Positions 31,999-41,615 of a DNA stretch of 64,000 nucleotides are shown piece by piece. Numbering within the stretch: the first letter of the stretch is position 1; every line of letters starts with the position of its first letter. Below the pieces are notes generated by a model. That model was not told the DNA's origin, made no database searches, and was given only the letters and a program-made list of their open reading frames with translations. Both the position numbers and the translations under genes were made by a program. Source of the stretch: Dyella halodurans (GTDB lineage: Bacteria > Pseudomonadota > Gammaproteobacteria > Xanthomonadales > Rhodanobacteraceae); assembly GCF_026283925.1 (NCBI RefSeq), contig NZ_JAPDPF010000001.1, forward strand, positions 803,399-867,398. The letters run 5' to 3'.

Positions 31999-33186
31999 TC
32001 ACTCCACCTTGGCCTTGGCGCCAGTCGCATCGGCGCTGGATGCCACCTGTACACGGTCGCCCTGCATCAGCGAATCCGACGGATGGTTGATGATGCGGTC
32101 GCCGGGGTGTAGCCCCTGGTCGATCTGCAGGCGATCACCCAGGTCCATGGCGATATGCACATCGCGCAGCTGCACCCTGCCGTCCTGCCCGAGCACGGCG
32201 ACCTGCGGTCCTTGCGCGCGGAAGATCAGTACCGTGGCGGGCACCGTCATGGTGTGGCTGTGGTTGCCCAAAGGCAGATGCACCTCGGCATAGGCGCCGG
32301 GCAGCAAGCCGCCCTTGCTGTTGTCCACCTCGAATTGCGCCAGCAACGTACCCGAGGCCTGGTTGACCGCGCCCGAGTTGCCGATCAGCTGGCCGCTGAA
32401 GTGTTCGCCCGGATGATCGGGAACGTCCAGCTGCACGCTCATGCCCGGCTTGATCGAATCGGCATAACCCTGCGGCACTTCCACATACAGGCGCATGCGA
32501 CGCGTGTCGGAGATGGTGAACAAGGGCGCGCTGTTGTCGTTGGTGGCGCTGATCAGATCGCCGATGTCCGTATTACGCGCCGTCACGGTGCCGGCAAACG
32601 GCGCGGTGATGTGTTTGAACGCTTCCATGGCGGCAATGCGATCGACATCGGCTTGCGCCGCCAGCACGTTGGCCTGGGCTGCTTCGGCTTCGCCGGCCTT
32701 TTCGTCCGCCTCCTGCTTGGAGACGGAGTTGGAGGTGAGCAGGTTTTTCCAGCGCTTGTCGGTCAAGGCGGCGAGACGCGCATTGGCCCTGGCGCGCGCG
32801 AGGCCGGCCTTGGCCTGTTCGAACTGTTGGTCGAGTTCGGGCGTGTCGATCTCCGCCAGGGTTTCGCCCGCGTTGACCTGGCTGCCGATGTCGCGGGCCC
32901 AGCTCTTCACATAGCCGCCGACACGCGCGTGGATGGGAGCGCTGATCCAGGCATCCAGATGGCCAGGCAAGGTGGTGGCCTGTTGGCCCGCGCCGACATC
33001 GGGTTCGATCAATTGCACGCTGGGCATCACCTGCTCGTCGGTCCACTTGACCACGCGGTGGTAGTCGTACGCGCGTACCGAAATGCCGGCGATGGTGGCG
33101 AGCAAGGCTGCGCCCAGGCCGAAGCGCACGGCACGGCCCAGTTTCGGCGGTCGCTGCGGCGTGGCAACGGGGGCGTCATGCGACAT
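31999..33186 (-). CDS. RND efflux periplasmic adaptor (membrane fusion protein)
   Basis: The adaptor links the inner-membrane RND pump to the outer-membrane duct. The 395-residue chain has an N-terminal membrane anchor (about 21-38) and then a barrel-sandwich and helical-hairpin region with HARVGGYVKSWARDIGSQVNAGETLAEIDTPELDQQ. Beta-barrel and membrane-proximal domains complete it (ITAPFAGTVTARNTDIGDLI). The ATG at 33186 overlaps the end of the permease gene by 11 bases and has GGAG 9 nt upstream. Confidence 0.93.
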   Translation of the reverse strand: MSHDAPVATPQRPPKLGRAVRFGLGAALLATIAGISVRAYDYHRVVKWTDEQVMPSVQLIEPDVGAGQQATTLPGHLDAWISAPIHARVGGYVKSWARDIGSQVNAGETLAEIDTPELDQQFEQAKAGLARARANARLAALTDKRWKNLLTSNSVSKQEADEKAGEAEAAQANVLAAQADVDRIAAMEAFKHITAPFAGTVTARNTDIGDLISATNDNSAPLFTISDTRRMRLYVEVPQGYADSIKPGMSVQLDVPDHPGEHFSGQLIGNSGAVNQASGTLLAQFEVDNSKGGLLPGAYAEVHLPLGNHSHTMTVPATVLIFRAQGPQVAVLGQDGRVQLRDVHIAMDLGDRLQIDQGLHPGDRIINHPSDSLMQGDRVQVASSADATGAKAKVE

Positions 33187-36100
33187 GGACGGGTTCTCCA
33201 AGCAGGGAATCGGTGGATGCCTGGGCCTGCTCGCGGCCGTGCACGAGGCTGAAGATCACCGGCACGAACAGCAGGGTGGCGAAGGTGGCGAACAGCAGGC
33301 CGCCGATCACGGCGCGGCCCAGCGGCGAGTTCTGTTCCTGGCTCAGGGCCATCGGCAGCATGCCGATGATCATCGCCAGCGCGGTCATGCAGACCGGACG
33401 GAAACGCGTGAAGCCCGCTTCGAGCGCGGCTTTCATCGCATCGCCATGTTCGGCGAGGCGTTCGCGGCAGAAACTGACCACCAGGATCGAGTTGGCGGTG
33501 GCCACGCCCATACACATGATCGCGCCGGTCAGTGCGGGTACTGACAACGTCGTGTGCGTAAGGAACAGCATCCACACGATGCCGGCCAGCGCCGCGGGCA
33601 GGGCGGTAATGATCACGAAGGGATCGAGCCAGGACTGGAAGTTCACCACGATCAACAGATAGATCAGCACGATCGCGCCGACCAGGCCGAAGATCAGGCC
33701 GCCGAACGCTTCGTTCATGGTGCCGACCTGTCCGTGCAGGCTCACCACCGTACCCTTCGGACGACTCGCCGCGAACTGCGCGAGTACCTTTTGCACATCG
33801 CTGGCGACCGCGCCGAGGTCGCGGTCCTGCACCGAGGCGTAGATGTCGTAGGACGGCATGATGTTGTAGTGCGATACCACCGCAGCACTGGGCACGCGGG
33901 TAAACGTGGCGATGCCGCCGAGGATCTGGCTGGCGCCCTTGCCGTCCGGCGTCACCGGCAGGCTGGCCACGTCGGCCATGCTGTCCATCTTGTATTGCGG
34001 CGTGGCGGCGACGATCGGATACGACACGCCGCTCTTGGGATTCAGCCAGAAGGCTGGCGCCACCTGCGAGCTGCCGGCCAGCGAGGCGACCATGCTGTTG
34101 GTGACATCGCGCTCGGTAATGCCCAGTTCGTCGGCACGCGTGCGATTGACCTGCACGTTGAGCTGCGGATAGCTGGTGCTCTGCTGCAGGCGCACGTCGG
34201 CGATGCCGGGCACGGAACGCAGGCGCTTCATGATCTCCATCGCATAGGCCTGGTTGGCGGGGAGGTCGCGACCGGCGATGGAGACGTCCAGCGGTGCCGG
34301 TGCGCCGAAGTTGAGGATCTGCGAGCTCATGTCGGCCGGCAGGAAGGCGAACTGGGTGCCGGGGAATTCGCGCGGCAGGCGTGCACGCAATTGCTTGACG
34401 AAGTCGGCCGTCGGCGCGTGATCCTCCTTCAGCGCCACCTGGATGTCGCCATCCTGCGGGCCGATGGTGCCGCTGCTGTTGTAGACCATGTTCACGCCGC
34501 TGAGCGGCAAGCCGATGTTGTCGATCACCGTAGCCAGCTGATCCGGCGGGATGACCTTGCGGATGGCCGCCTCGATGTGATCGAACTCGGCCGCGGTTTC
34601 TTCCACCCGCGTACCCATGGGCGCACGCACATGCAGGGCAATCGAGCCGGCATCCACGTCGGGAAAGAAGTCGCGTCCCAGCAGCGGTACCAGGGCGAAC
34701 GAGGCCAGCACGAAGCCCAGGAAGCCGAGGATGAAGCGACGGCGATGGACGAGCGCGATGGTCAGCGTGGCGTGGTAGAGGTCACGGACCTGGGCGAAGC
34801 GGTGTTCGAAGCGCTGCTGGAACGACACCATGGCGGCGACCAGCGCATTGCGGCGGCGCGGCGGGTGTTGATCGCCCTCGTGGTGGTTGATGTAGGCGTC
34901 TTCCGGATGGTCGCCGGCGCCTGTTTCGAGGTGATGCGGCTTCAGCAGATACATCGCCAGGGTCGGCACCAGGGTGCGCGACAGGATGAAGGACGACACC
35001 ATGGCGAAGATCACCGCCAGCGCCATTGGCCGGAACAGGAAGCCGGCGATGCCGTCGAGCATGAACATCGGCACGAACACGATGCAGATGCACAGCAGCG
35101 AGACGAAGGCAGGCGTCACGATCTGTTTGGCGCCATCCATGATGGCGGTATGCACATCCTTGCCCTGTTCCAGATGCCAGTTGATGTTCTCGATGGTCAC
35201 CGTGGCATCGTCGACCAGGATGCCGACGGCCAGGGCCAGGCCGCCCAGCGTCATCACGTTCAACGTTTGACCGGTGGCCGAGAGCAGGGCGAGCGCCGAC
35301 AGGATCGACAGCGGAATCGAAACCGCAATGATCACCGTCGAGCGCCAGCTGCCCAGGAAGACCAGGATCATCACCGAGGTGAGCAGGGCGGCAATGATGC
35401 CTTCGCGCGCCACCGAGCTGATGGCGGCCTTGACGAAGATGGACTGGTCGCCGAGCAGGGAGATCTTCAGCGTATTCGGCAAGGATTCCTTCAGCAGCGG
35501 CAGCAGTTGCTTGATGCCGGCCACCACGGCGAGCGTGGATGCATCGCCGACTTTCAATGCCGGCATCAGCACCGCGCGGTGGCCATCGACGCGCACCACA
35601 TTGGTCTGCGGCGCGGCGCCGTCGCGCACGTGGGCCACCTCGCCCATGCTGATGGTGGCGCCGTGGACCGTCTTCACCGGCAGCTGGTTTAGCTCGTTGA
35701 TCGCCTCGGGACTGTTGTTGAGCTGGACGTGATACTCGTAGGTGCCGATCTTGGCCGTGCCCACCGGAATGATCTGGTTTTGCGCGGCCAGCGCATTGCT
35801 CACGTCCTGTGCCGACAAGCCCTTCGCAGCGAGCGCCTGGGGATCCAGGTCCAGGGTGACCTGGCGCTGGGCGCCGCCATACGGGGTGGGCACCGCCACG
35901 CCAGGTACCGAGGTCAGCGTCGGGCGCATCAGGTTCAGGCCGAGGTCGAGGATCTTCGACTCCGACAGCGCCTTGCTCGACAGCGCCATCTGCAGGATGG
36001 GCACGGTGGACGCGTTGTAGTTCAGGATCAGCGGCGGCGTGATGCCCGGCGGCATCTGCTTCAGCACGGTCTGCGAGATCGAGGTGACCTGGGCGGTCGC

Positions 36101-36415
36101 GGTGCGGATATCCACGCCGGGCTGGAAGAAGATCTTGACGATGCCCATGCCGGGCAGCGACTGCGATTCGATGTGCTCGATGTTGTTGACCGAGGTGCTC
36201 AGCTGGCGCTCGTAGTAGTACACGACGCGACCCGACATCTGATCGGGCGGCAGGCCGTTGTACGACCACACCACGCTGATGACCGGGATGCCGATATTGG
36301 GAAAGATATCGGTGGGCGTACGAAACGCGGCCAGCGGGCCGGCGATAAGAATCAGCACCGCCAGCACGATGAAGGTGAGCGGTCGAGACAGGGCGATGCG
36401 AACAAGACCAAGCAT
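33176..36415 (-). CDS. RND efflux transporter permease (AcrB/MdtC superfamily)
   Basis: This 1079-residue proton-driven pump has the 12-helix RND plan. The first membrane helix is at about 11-31, a large periplasmic loop follows, helices 2-6 span the middle (with LALAVGILVDDATVTIENI holding the helix-4 acidic residues), and the architecture repeats in the second half. The insert KPHHLETGAGDHPEDAYINHHEGD after helix 6 is hydrophilic and His-rich. The class of substrate (drugs, solvents or metals) cannot be read with certainty. The ATG at 36415 has GGAA about 9 nt upstream. No regulator gene is adjacent. Confidence 0.92.
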   Translation of the reverse strand: MLGLVRIALSRPLTFIVLAVLILIAGPLAAFRTPTDIFPNIGIPVISVVWSYNGLPPDQMSGRVVYYYERQLSTSVNNIEHIESQSLPGMGIVKIFFQPGVDIRTATAQVTSISQTVLKQMPPGITPPLILNYNASTVPILQMALSSKALSESKILDLGLNLMRPTLTSVPGVAVPTPYGGAQRQVTLDLDPQALAAKGLSAQDVSNALAAQNQIIPVGTAKIGTYEYHVQLNNSPEAINELNQLPVKTVHGATISMGEVAHVRDGAAPQTNVVRVDGHRAVLMPALKVGDASTLAVVAGIKQLLPLLKESLPNTLKISLLGDQSIFVKAAISSVAREGIIAALLTSVMILVFLGSWRSTVIIAVSIPLSILSALALLSATGQTLNVMTLGGLALAVGILVDDATVTIENINWHLEQGKDVHTAIMDGAKQIVTPAFVSLLCICIVFVPMFMLDGIAGFLFRPMALAVIFAMVSSFILSRTLVPTLAMYLLKPHHLETGAGDHPEDAYINHHEGDQHPPRRRNALVAAMVSFQQRFEHRFAQVRDLYHATLTIALVHRRRFILGFLGFVLASFALVPLLGRDFFPDVDAGSIALHVRAPMGTRVEETAAEFDHIEAAIRKVIPPDQLATVIDNIGLPLSGVNMVYNSSGTIGPQDGDIQVALKEDHAPTADFVKQLRARLPREFPGTQFAFLPADMSSQILNFGAPAPLDVSIAGRDLPANQAYAMEIMKRLRSVPGIADVRLQQSTSYPQLNVQVNRTRADELGITERDVTNSMVASLAGSSQVAPAFWLNPKSGVSYPIVAATPQYKMDSMADVASLPVTPDGKGASQILGGIATFTRVPSAAVVSHYNIMPSYDIYASVQDRDLGAVASDVQKVLAQFAASRPKGTVVSLHGQVGTMNEAFGGLIFGLVGAIVLIYLLIVVNFQSWLDPFVIITALPAALAGIVWMLFLTHTTLSVPALTGAIMCMGVATANSILVVSFCRERLAEHGDAMKAALEAGFTRFRPVCMTALAMIIGMLPMALSQEQNSPLGRAVIGGLLFATFATLLFVPVIFSLVHGREQAQASTDSLLGEPVHVA

Positions 36416-36657
36416 GGGACGGTTCCGGCTATACGTCGGCACCATGGCGCCGCGGCGTGACGGCCATGCCGTCACATCGAAAGTGCTGAGCGGGAAAACA
36501 GGCGCTAGCAGGGTGGCCCGTAACGTGTTGAGTCGCTGCGGCAAATCGTCATGTCATGGCTCGATGCTGGGCGTGAGGCCGATATGGCCATGATCGCAAG
36601 CCAATCTTGTGGAAACCTTTTGGGGAGCTGAAGGTTTCTGAACCCGGGTGGCTCAGG

Positions 36658-36795
36658 CATGGGTTCCTTCTCCCCCCGGGGAGAAGGCTGGGATGAGGGG
36701 CGGGTGCTTGCGGCAGCGCGACAACTTAGCGTGGCTGCAAGGGTGCCGCTTACGCAGCGGGTGTTTCGATGCCCGTTTGAGCGCCGAGCTTCCTG
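36658..36795. repeat. partial copy of the dispersed compound repeat (family A outer arm)
   Basis: The unit starts with a CTTCTCCCC...GGGGAGAAGG palindrome, then TGGGATGAGGGGCGGGTGCT, then a stretch containing GCCGCTTACGCAGCGG. It is a direct repeat of the beginning of the element at 36796 and matches the segment at 63797-63905 closely. Confidence 0.85.
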
Positions 36796-37463
36796 CTCCT
36801 TCTCCCCGCCGGGGAGAAGGTTGGGATGAGGGGCGGGTGCTCGCGATGACGCGATGACTGTGCGATATCGCCAGCTTGCCGCTTACGCAGCGGGCGTTTC
36901 GACTGCCTGCCGGCAGCCGAGTCACTTTTCTTTTGCTGGCCCAAAAGAAAAGTAACCCAAAGAAAACGGCCTGAAGAGCTCGTAGCATTTCGTTGGATAC
37001 GAGCCTGGAGCGCGTGGCCAGCCAGATCGGTGGCGGCCCAAGGCCGCTACACAGCGGCTACACCGCAACGCGCCATAGCGGTGAGGACTTAAAGCAGGTC
37101 CAGCCGGCGACCGAACCGCTTGCAGCGTCCCGCTGCTCAGATAAGCACGACACCACCCACGCCTTAAGCCCTCTTCGCTTTGGCGCGTTGCGGTGTAGCC
37201 GCTGTGTGTCGGCCGTGGGCCGCCACCTGTCCGGCTGGCCACGCCCGTCAGGCTCGTATCCCACGCAATGCTATGAGCTCTTCAGGCCATTTTCTTTGGG
37301 TTACTTTTCTTTTGGGCCAGCAAAAGAAAAGTGACTCGAGCGCCGGCAGGCGATCGAAACGCCCGCTGCGTAAGCGGCAACCTGGCCAAAACACTCGGTT
37401 GTAGCGTGTTCGCGAGCACCCGCCCCTCATCCCAACCTTCTCCCCAGAGGGGAGAAGGAGTTA
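36796..37463. repeat. large compound inverted repeat, family A
   Basis: About 300-bp left and right arms (roughly 36796-37100 and 37160-37463) are inverted copies at roughly 90% identity by eye across a short centre. From outside in, each arm has a CTCC-palindrome with TGGGATGAGGGGCGGGTGCT, then TTGCCGCTTACGCAGCGGGC, then a local hairpin ACTTTTCTTTT/AAAAGAAAAGT (36924-36953 and mirrored near 37305-37333), then AGTAACCCAAAGAAAA and GAGCTC. The whole gap 36416-37565 has no credible gene. Short open frames here exist on both strands because of the symmetry. Confidence 0.9.
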
Positions 37464-37565
37464 GGTGCTCGGCGCTCGAACGAACGATCGATACGCCCGC
37501 TGCGTAATCAACAACCCTGAGCTATCGCGCTATCGCCAGCACCCGCCAAAAAAGCAAAGAGATCA

Positions 37566-38966
37566 TCAACCCGGCTCAGCCCCCATGCGAATGCGCACCA
37601 GCAACCCCCGCCCCAGCGGCGATTCCAGCAACTCGATCGAGGCCTCATGCAGCTCGATCGCGCGCTGCACGATGCTCAGGCCCAGGCCAAACCCCCGGGT
37701 GGCGCTTTCCACTTCGCGATGGAAGCGCTGGAACACCGCCTGCCGACGCCCCTCGGGTATGCCGGGACCGTTGTCGCAGATGTCGATCACCGCCTGCTGG
37801 CCCTCGCGACGGATCGCCACCTCGACCTGGCCTCCATCCTCGGTATAGCGCAGCGCGTTCTCGATCAGGTTGCGGAACATGGCAGTCAAGGCCACCTCAT
37901 GGCCCAGCACCATCAGCGGCGTGTCGTCATGGTTGAGAGCGAAAGCGATGTCTTTCTCGGCGATCAGCGGCGCCAGTTCCTCGATGACCTCAATGGCAAT
38001 GCGCGACAGGTCCAGCCGGACCCGCTGCTGGGAAGCGGCGCCAGCCTCGAGTCTCGCCATCGCCAGGATTTGTTCAATGCGCCGCCCCAGGCGCGCCATG
38101 CTCTGTTGCGCGTGGCGTACCGTGAATTCGATCTCGGCCTGATCGTCGCTGATCATGGCGCTTTCCAGATGGATCATGGTGGCGGCCAGGGGGGTCCGAA
38201 GTTCGTGGGCCACGTCGGTAGCGAAGCGATGCTCGCGTTCCAGAGCGTCTTCCAGGCGTTCCAGCTGCTGGTTCAGCGCCGCGATCAAGGGCTTGATCTC
38301 CTGCGGCGCGTAGTTGAGCGGCATCGGCTTGCGGCTGCCCGGGGTGCGCCGGTCCAGCAACTGGGTCAACAAGGCCACCGGGCGCAAACCGCGCTTGACC
38401 GCAAAGCTCACCAGCAAGGCCAGCAGCGGCAGACCGATCAAGAGGGGCAGGGTGTGTTCGATCACCAGGCCGCGCGCGATATCCATGCGGTTGTCGGCAC
38501 GTTCGCCGATGCGGATGACCAGGTTGGCGCGGTTCTGCAGGGTAAACATGCGCCACAGGCCGCCATCGTGCTGGATGTCGCGGAAGCCGCGTTCGTCGCT
38601 GGTGGGCGGTGGCAGGTCGGCCAGGTTCGAGGTGGCGGCGATCAGCTCGCCCTGCGGGTCATACGCCTGGAAACCCACTTCGGGTTCGTAATTGTGAGGG
38701 TGCACCGAGACCACGACGCCGTGACGGTGGCCATCGCTGCTTTGTGGAATGCCGGGCAGGTCGGCCTCATGCAGCGGCAGCTGGCCATGCGCGATCAGGG
38801 TGCCGAGAGTGCGGCCAGCCTGGGCCAGGCGCCCGTCCAGCAACTCGTTCATCTCGCGCAGTTCGCGGCGATAGCTGATCCAGCCGAGCGGGATCAGCAC
38901 GGCCACCATCACCGCGATGATCAGCAGGGTCAGGCGCGTGCGCAGGCTGGCAGTGTGAGGCGTCAT
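37566..38966 (-). CDS. two-component sensor histidine kinase (QseC/PmrB-like)
   Basis: The 466-residue kinase has a first membrane helix at about 12-30 and a periplasmic sensor of about 135 residues. A second helix follows near 170-190 (LPLLIGLPLLALLVSFAV), then a HAMP-like segment, the dimerisation box FATDVAHELRTPLAA with the phospho-His, and an ATPase domain with NLIENALRYT, DNGPGIPE and GFGLGLSIV. Its ATG overlaps the stop of the regulator gene upstream (ATGA). The signal sensed is unknown. Confidence 0.93.
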   Translation of the reverse strand: MTPHTASLRTRLTLLIIAVMVAVLIPLGWISYRRELREMNELLDGRLAQAGRTLGTLIAHGQLPLHEADLPGIPQSSDGHRHGVVVSVHPHNYEPEVGFQAYDPQGELIAATSNLADLPPPTSDERGFRDIQHDGGLWRMFTLQNRANLVIRIGERADNRMDIARGLVIEHTLPLLIGLPLLALLVSFAVKRGLRPVALLTQLLDRRTPGSRKPMPLNYAPQEIKPLIAALNQQLERLEDALEREHRFATDVAHELRTPLAATMIHLESAMISDDQAEIEFTVRHAQQSMARLGRRIEQILAMARLEAGAASQQRVRLDLSRIAIEVIEELAPLIAEKDIAFALNHDDTPLMVLGHEVALTAMFRNLIENALRYTEDGGQVEVAIRREGQQAVIDICDNGPGIPEGRRQAVFQRFHREVESATRGFGLGLSIVQRAIELHEASIELLESPLGRGLLVRIRMGAEPG

Positions 38967-39628
38967 TTCGGTTCGCGCGGAATCATGTAGCCGATACCGC
39001 GTACGGTATGGATCACGTCGGTGCTCAGTTTGCGTCTCAGCCAATGCACCTGGACTTCGATGGCATTGCGCTCGACCACGGTGTCCAGGCCATAGACCGA
39101 GTTTTCCAGCGTCTCCCGGCGCACGATACGTCCCGCGCGCTCCATCAGCACGCGCAGCACGCCGAATTCACGGCGGGTCAGGCTCACGCGTTCGCCGCGA
39201 AATTCCACTTCGGCGGTGGCCAGGTTGAGGCGCAAGCCGCCCACTTCGACGAGGTTGTCGGCCAGTCCCTGGGTGCGCCGCGTGAGCGAGCGGATGCGCG
39301 CGGCCAGCTCACCGAGATGGAACGGCTTCACCAGGTAGTCGTCGGCGCCCAGGTCCAATCCGCGTATGCGCATTTCCAACGCATCGCGCGCGGTCATGAC
39401 CAGCACCGGCGTCTTCACGCCGGAGCGACGGGCCTCGGCGAGCACTTCCAGGCCGTCCTTGCCGGGAAGCCCCAGGTCCAGCAGCACGAGGTCGAGCGGC
39501 TCGCCGCGCAGCGCTTCCGTGGCCTCGCGCCCGTCGCGCAGCCAGGTCACCGCATAGGACTGGTGCTCCAGCGCATGCTTGATGGCGGCACCCAGTTCGG
39601 CGTCGTCTTCGACCAGCAGGATATGCAT
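38963..39628 (-). CDS. OmpR-family response regulator (QseB/PmrA-like)
   Basis: The 221-residue regulator has a receiver domain with the acidic pocket EDD, the phospho-Asp in LDLGLPGKDG (about residue 51) and the Lys in VKPFHLGEL. A winged-helix DNA-binding domain follows, with LTRREFGVLRVLMERAGRIV and VQVHWLRRKLSTDVIHTVRGIGY. The translational overlap with the kinase gene shows they are a pair. No obvious target gene lies next to them. Confidence 0.95.
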   Translation of the reverse strand: MHILLVEDDAELGAAIKHALEHQSYAVTWLRDGREATEALRGEPLDLVLLDLGLPGKDGLEVLAEARRSGVKTPVLVMTARDALEMRIRGLDLGADDYLVKPFHLGELAARIRSLTRRTQGLADNLVEVGGLRLNLATAEVEFRGERVSLTRREFGVLRVLMERAGRIVRRETLENSVYGLDTVVERNAIEVQVHWLRRKLSTDVIHTVRGIGYMIPREPK

Positions 39629-39800
39629 ACCATTACGCCCATCGCGGCCTCGAGAGGGCGCGGCTCATGCCACCGCCCGGTGCCATGATCCGCATCCATC
39701 CTTTTGTGGATCTTTTCCCGACGTTACCGGCGCCGGGTGCCGTCACGTTGGCGCCTGAGATGCATTCCGTCAATCTTGGCTGCGACTGGGCCTGACCCAA

Positions 39801-39834
39801 AAAGAAAGGCGGCGAGCTGCAACTCGCCGCCTTT
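39801..39834 (-). terminator. terminator of the small secreted protein gene
   Basis: AAAGGCGGCGAG pairs with CTCGCCGCCTTT over a six-base loop. On the minus strand it is followed by CTTTTTGGG. Confidence 0.85.
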
Positions 39835-39895
39835 CGCCCTGTGATGGCGCCTAAGCGGGGCGCCGCTGGAAACGCTGTGCTGCTGCGGGTGGTCC

Positions 39896-40207
39896 TCAGT
39901 GCGGCTTCGACTGCGCGGCAGCGACGATGGCGTTACGAAGATCGGTCGGGCTCAAGGCCACGCCTTGCGACTCATCGATGGCTACGGCCTTCATCGACTG
40001 CGGTTTCAGCGTGAGTTGACGTTGCGCCTCCCAGGCGGCAGCCTCCCGCTTGGCGATCGCGAAGTCCTCAGGGGTGGTTCCAACGAAGCCGACGACGGCG
40101 TAGCCACCGGACATGTCGACTGTGTAGGTCTCAACAGCAGAGGCCTGCGCCTGGGCGGCGCAGGCAACACCGAATGCAATGACGGTGGGGATGATCAAGC
40201 GTTTCAT
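39896..40207 (-). CDS. small secreted protein of unknown function
   Basis: The 103-residue precursor has a signal peptide (MKRLIIPTVIAFGVACAAQA, cut near AQA-SA). The mature part of about 80 residues has TYTVDMSGGYAVVGFVGTTPEDFAIAKREAAAWEAQR. I recognise no family. GAGAGGTGA lies 8-16 nt before the ATG, which decides this start over a longer one at 40273. It appears to be a single-gene unit with its own terminator. Confidence 0.75.
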   Translation of the reverse strand: MKRLIIPTVIAFGVACAAQAQASAVETYTVDMSGGYAVVGFVGTTPEDFAIAKREAAAWEAQRQLTLKPQSMKAVAIDESQGVALSPTDLRNAIVAAAQSKPH

Positions 40208-40358
40208 GGTGTTCACCTCTCTGACGGGGAGCTTCCGGGGGAGGCTTAACCTTAGGCTTCCGCGCCCTTTCAAGCTTGATGAAGCTGCGTGAAAGTTTGA
40301 GGGATTCGTGAGGTTTGGTGGCTAGTAAGGCGTGATCTATGCCACTAGTCATGCATTT

Positions 40359-40997
40359 TCAAGCGGCAGTTGTCTTGTCCTTGTAACGGCACAAGTCGCG
40401 AATGACGCATTGAGGACAATCGGGCTTTCGTGCCTTGCAGACGTAACGACCGTGCAGGATCAGCCAGTGGTGTGCGTCCTGCTTGAATTCGGCTGGTATC
40501 ACCTTCTCGAGCTTGTCTTCGACGGCACGCACATCCTTGCCCGGCGCAAGCCCGGTGCGATTGGATACGCGGAAGATATGCGTGTCGACGGCGATGGTCG
40601 GATGGCCGAAGGCGGTGTTCAGCACGACGTTGGCGGTCTTGCGCCCGACCCCGGGCAGAGCTTCCAGCGCTTCGCGCGTATCGGGCACTTCGCTGTCGTA
40701 CTGCTCGACGAGAATGCGACAGAGCGCGATCACGTTCTTGGCCTTGCTGTTGAACAGGCCGATCGTGCTGATATAGCGCTTGAGCTCATCTTCGCCGAGA
40801 TCGAGGATCGCCTGCGGCGTATTAGCAACGGGATAAAGCTTTTTTGTCGCCTTGTTCACGCCGACATCGGTGGCCTGCGCGGACAGCACCACGGCGATCA
40901 GCAGCTCGAAAGGTGTGGTGTAGGCCAGCTCGGTCGTCGGGTGTGGATCGATTTCGCGCAAACGGGTGAACAATTCGACGATATCCGCACGTTTCAC
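40359..40997 (-). CDS. nth: endonuclease III
   Basis: Nth removes oxidised pyrimidines and nicks the abasic site. The 212-residue protein has the helix-hairpin-helix [14 protein letters not shown] with the catalytic Lys, the catalytic Asp in [14 protein letters not shown], and the 4Fe-4S cysteines C-X6-C-X2-C-X5-C in [17 protein letters not shown]. The GTG start at 40997 overlaps the stop of the rnfB-like gene (GTGA). Length matches E. coli Nth (211). Confidence 0.96.
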   Translation of the reverse strand: MKRADIVELFTRLREIDPHPTTELAYTTPFELLIAVVLSAQATDVGVNKATKKLYPVANTPQAILDLGEDELKRYISTIGLFNSKAKNVIALCRILVEQYDSEVPDTREALEALPGVGRKTANVVLNTAFGHPTIAVDTHIFRVSNRTGLAPGKDVRAVEDKLEKVIPAEFKQDAHHWLILHGRYVCKARKPDCPQCVIRDLCRYKDKTTAA

Positions 40998-41602
40998 GTA
41001 GGCTTTCCTTGCTGTTTGGCGCGTGCTCGCGCAAGGGCAGCCAGCACGGGGTTGCTCTGGGTGGCTGCGGCATCCACGGCCGCCTTGCGGGCCGCCAGTT
41101 CCGAATCCCGCTGGGCCTGTTCGCGCGCCAGGCGTGCTTCGCGTTGCTGAAAGTGCAAGCGCGCGGCATCTGCGTGTACCGGGTCGTTCACCTGGGCGAG
41201 CGGCATGGGTTCGAGCACGATGCAGTCGACCGGGCAGGCCGGCACGCACAGCTCGCAGCCGGTGCAGTCGTCGGCGATGACCGTGTGGATCAGCTTGGCC
41301 GAGCCCACGATGGCATCGACCGGACAGGCCTGGATGCATTTGGTGCAGCCAATGCAATCGGCCTCGACGACGCGGGCCAGGCTGCGTGGCTTTTCCACCC
41401 CATGCGCGGGGTCGAGCGGCAACACCGGCACGTCGAGCAGCGCCGCGAGCCGGGCGATGCCGGCGGCACCGCCGGGCGGGCATTGATTGATCCCCGCTTC
41501 GCCGCGCGCGATCGCTTCCGCGTAGGGGCGGCAGCCGTGATAGCCGCACTGCTCGCACTGGGTCTGCGGCAGCAGGGCGTCGATGCGATCGGCTAGCGAC
41601 AT
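40994..41602 (-). CDS. RnfB/RsxB-like soluble iron-sulfur protein
   Basis: This 202-residue protein has an N-terminal 4Fe-4S domain with CEQCGYHGC and a later Cys in GINQCPPGG, then two ferredoxin motifs ([12 protein letters not shown] and [12 protein letters not shown]), then a charged helical tail. RnfB/RsxB normally begins with a membrane helix; here that helix is absent, and no rnfA, C, D, G or E is near. The start at 41602 lies 14 bases before the metG stop in overlapping frames. It is translationally linked to nth, which suggests a link to redox control or cluster supply; that is inference. Confidence 0.88.
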   Translation of the reverse strand: MSLADRIDALLPQTQCEQCGYHGCRPYAEAIARGEAGINQCPPGGAAGIARLAALLDVPVLPLDPAHGVEKPRSLARVVEADCIGCTKCIQACPVDAIVGSAKLIHTVIADDCTGCELCVPACPVDCIVLEPMPLAQVNDPVHADAARLHFQQREARLAREQAQRDSELAARKAAVDAAATQSNPVLAALARARAKQQGKPT

Positions 41603-41615
41603 GTAGGTGACGGGC

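Noticed and set aside
33554..35692. Open frame of 712 codons opposite the RND permease
   Set aside because: The permease has full RND topology and motifs; the antisense product is low-complexity Arg/His/Asp-rich text.
36993..37334. Possible 113-residue protein inside the family A repeat, ending FSLGYFSFGPAKEK
   Set aside because: A similar frame exists on the opposite strand because the region is palindromic, it has no ribosome site, and the sequence is explained by the repeat.
40998..41558. Long N-terminal extension of nth
   Set aside because: It lies in another frame of the rnfB-like gene; the GTG at 40997 gives the standard 212 residues and a stop-start overlap.
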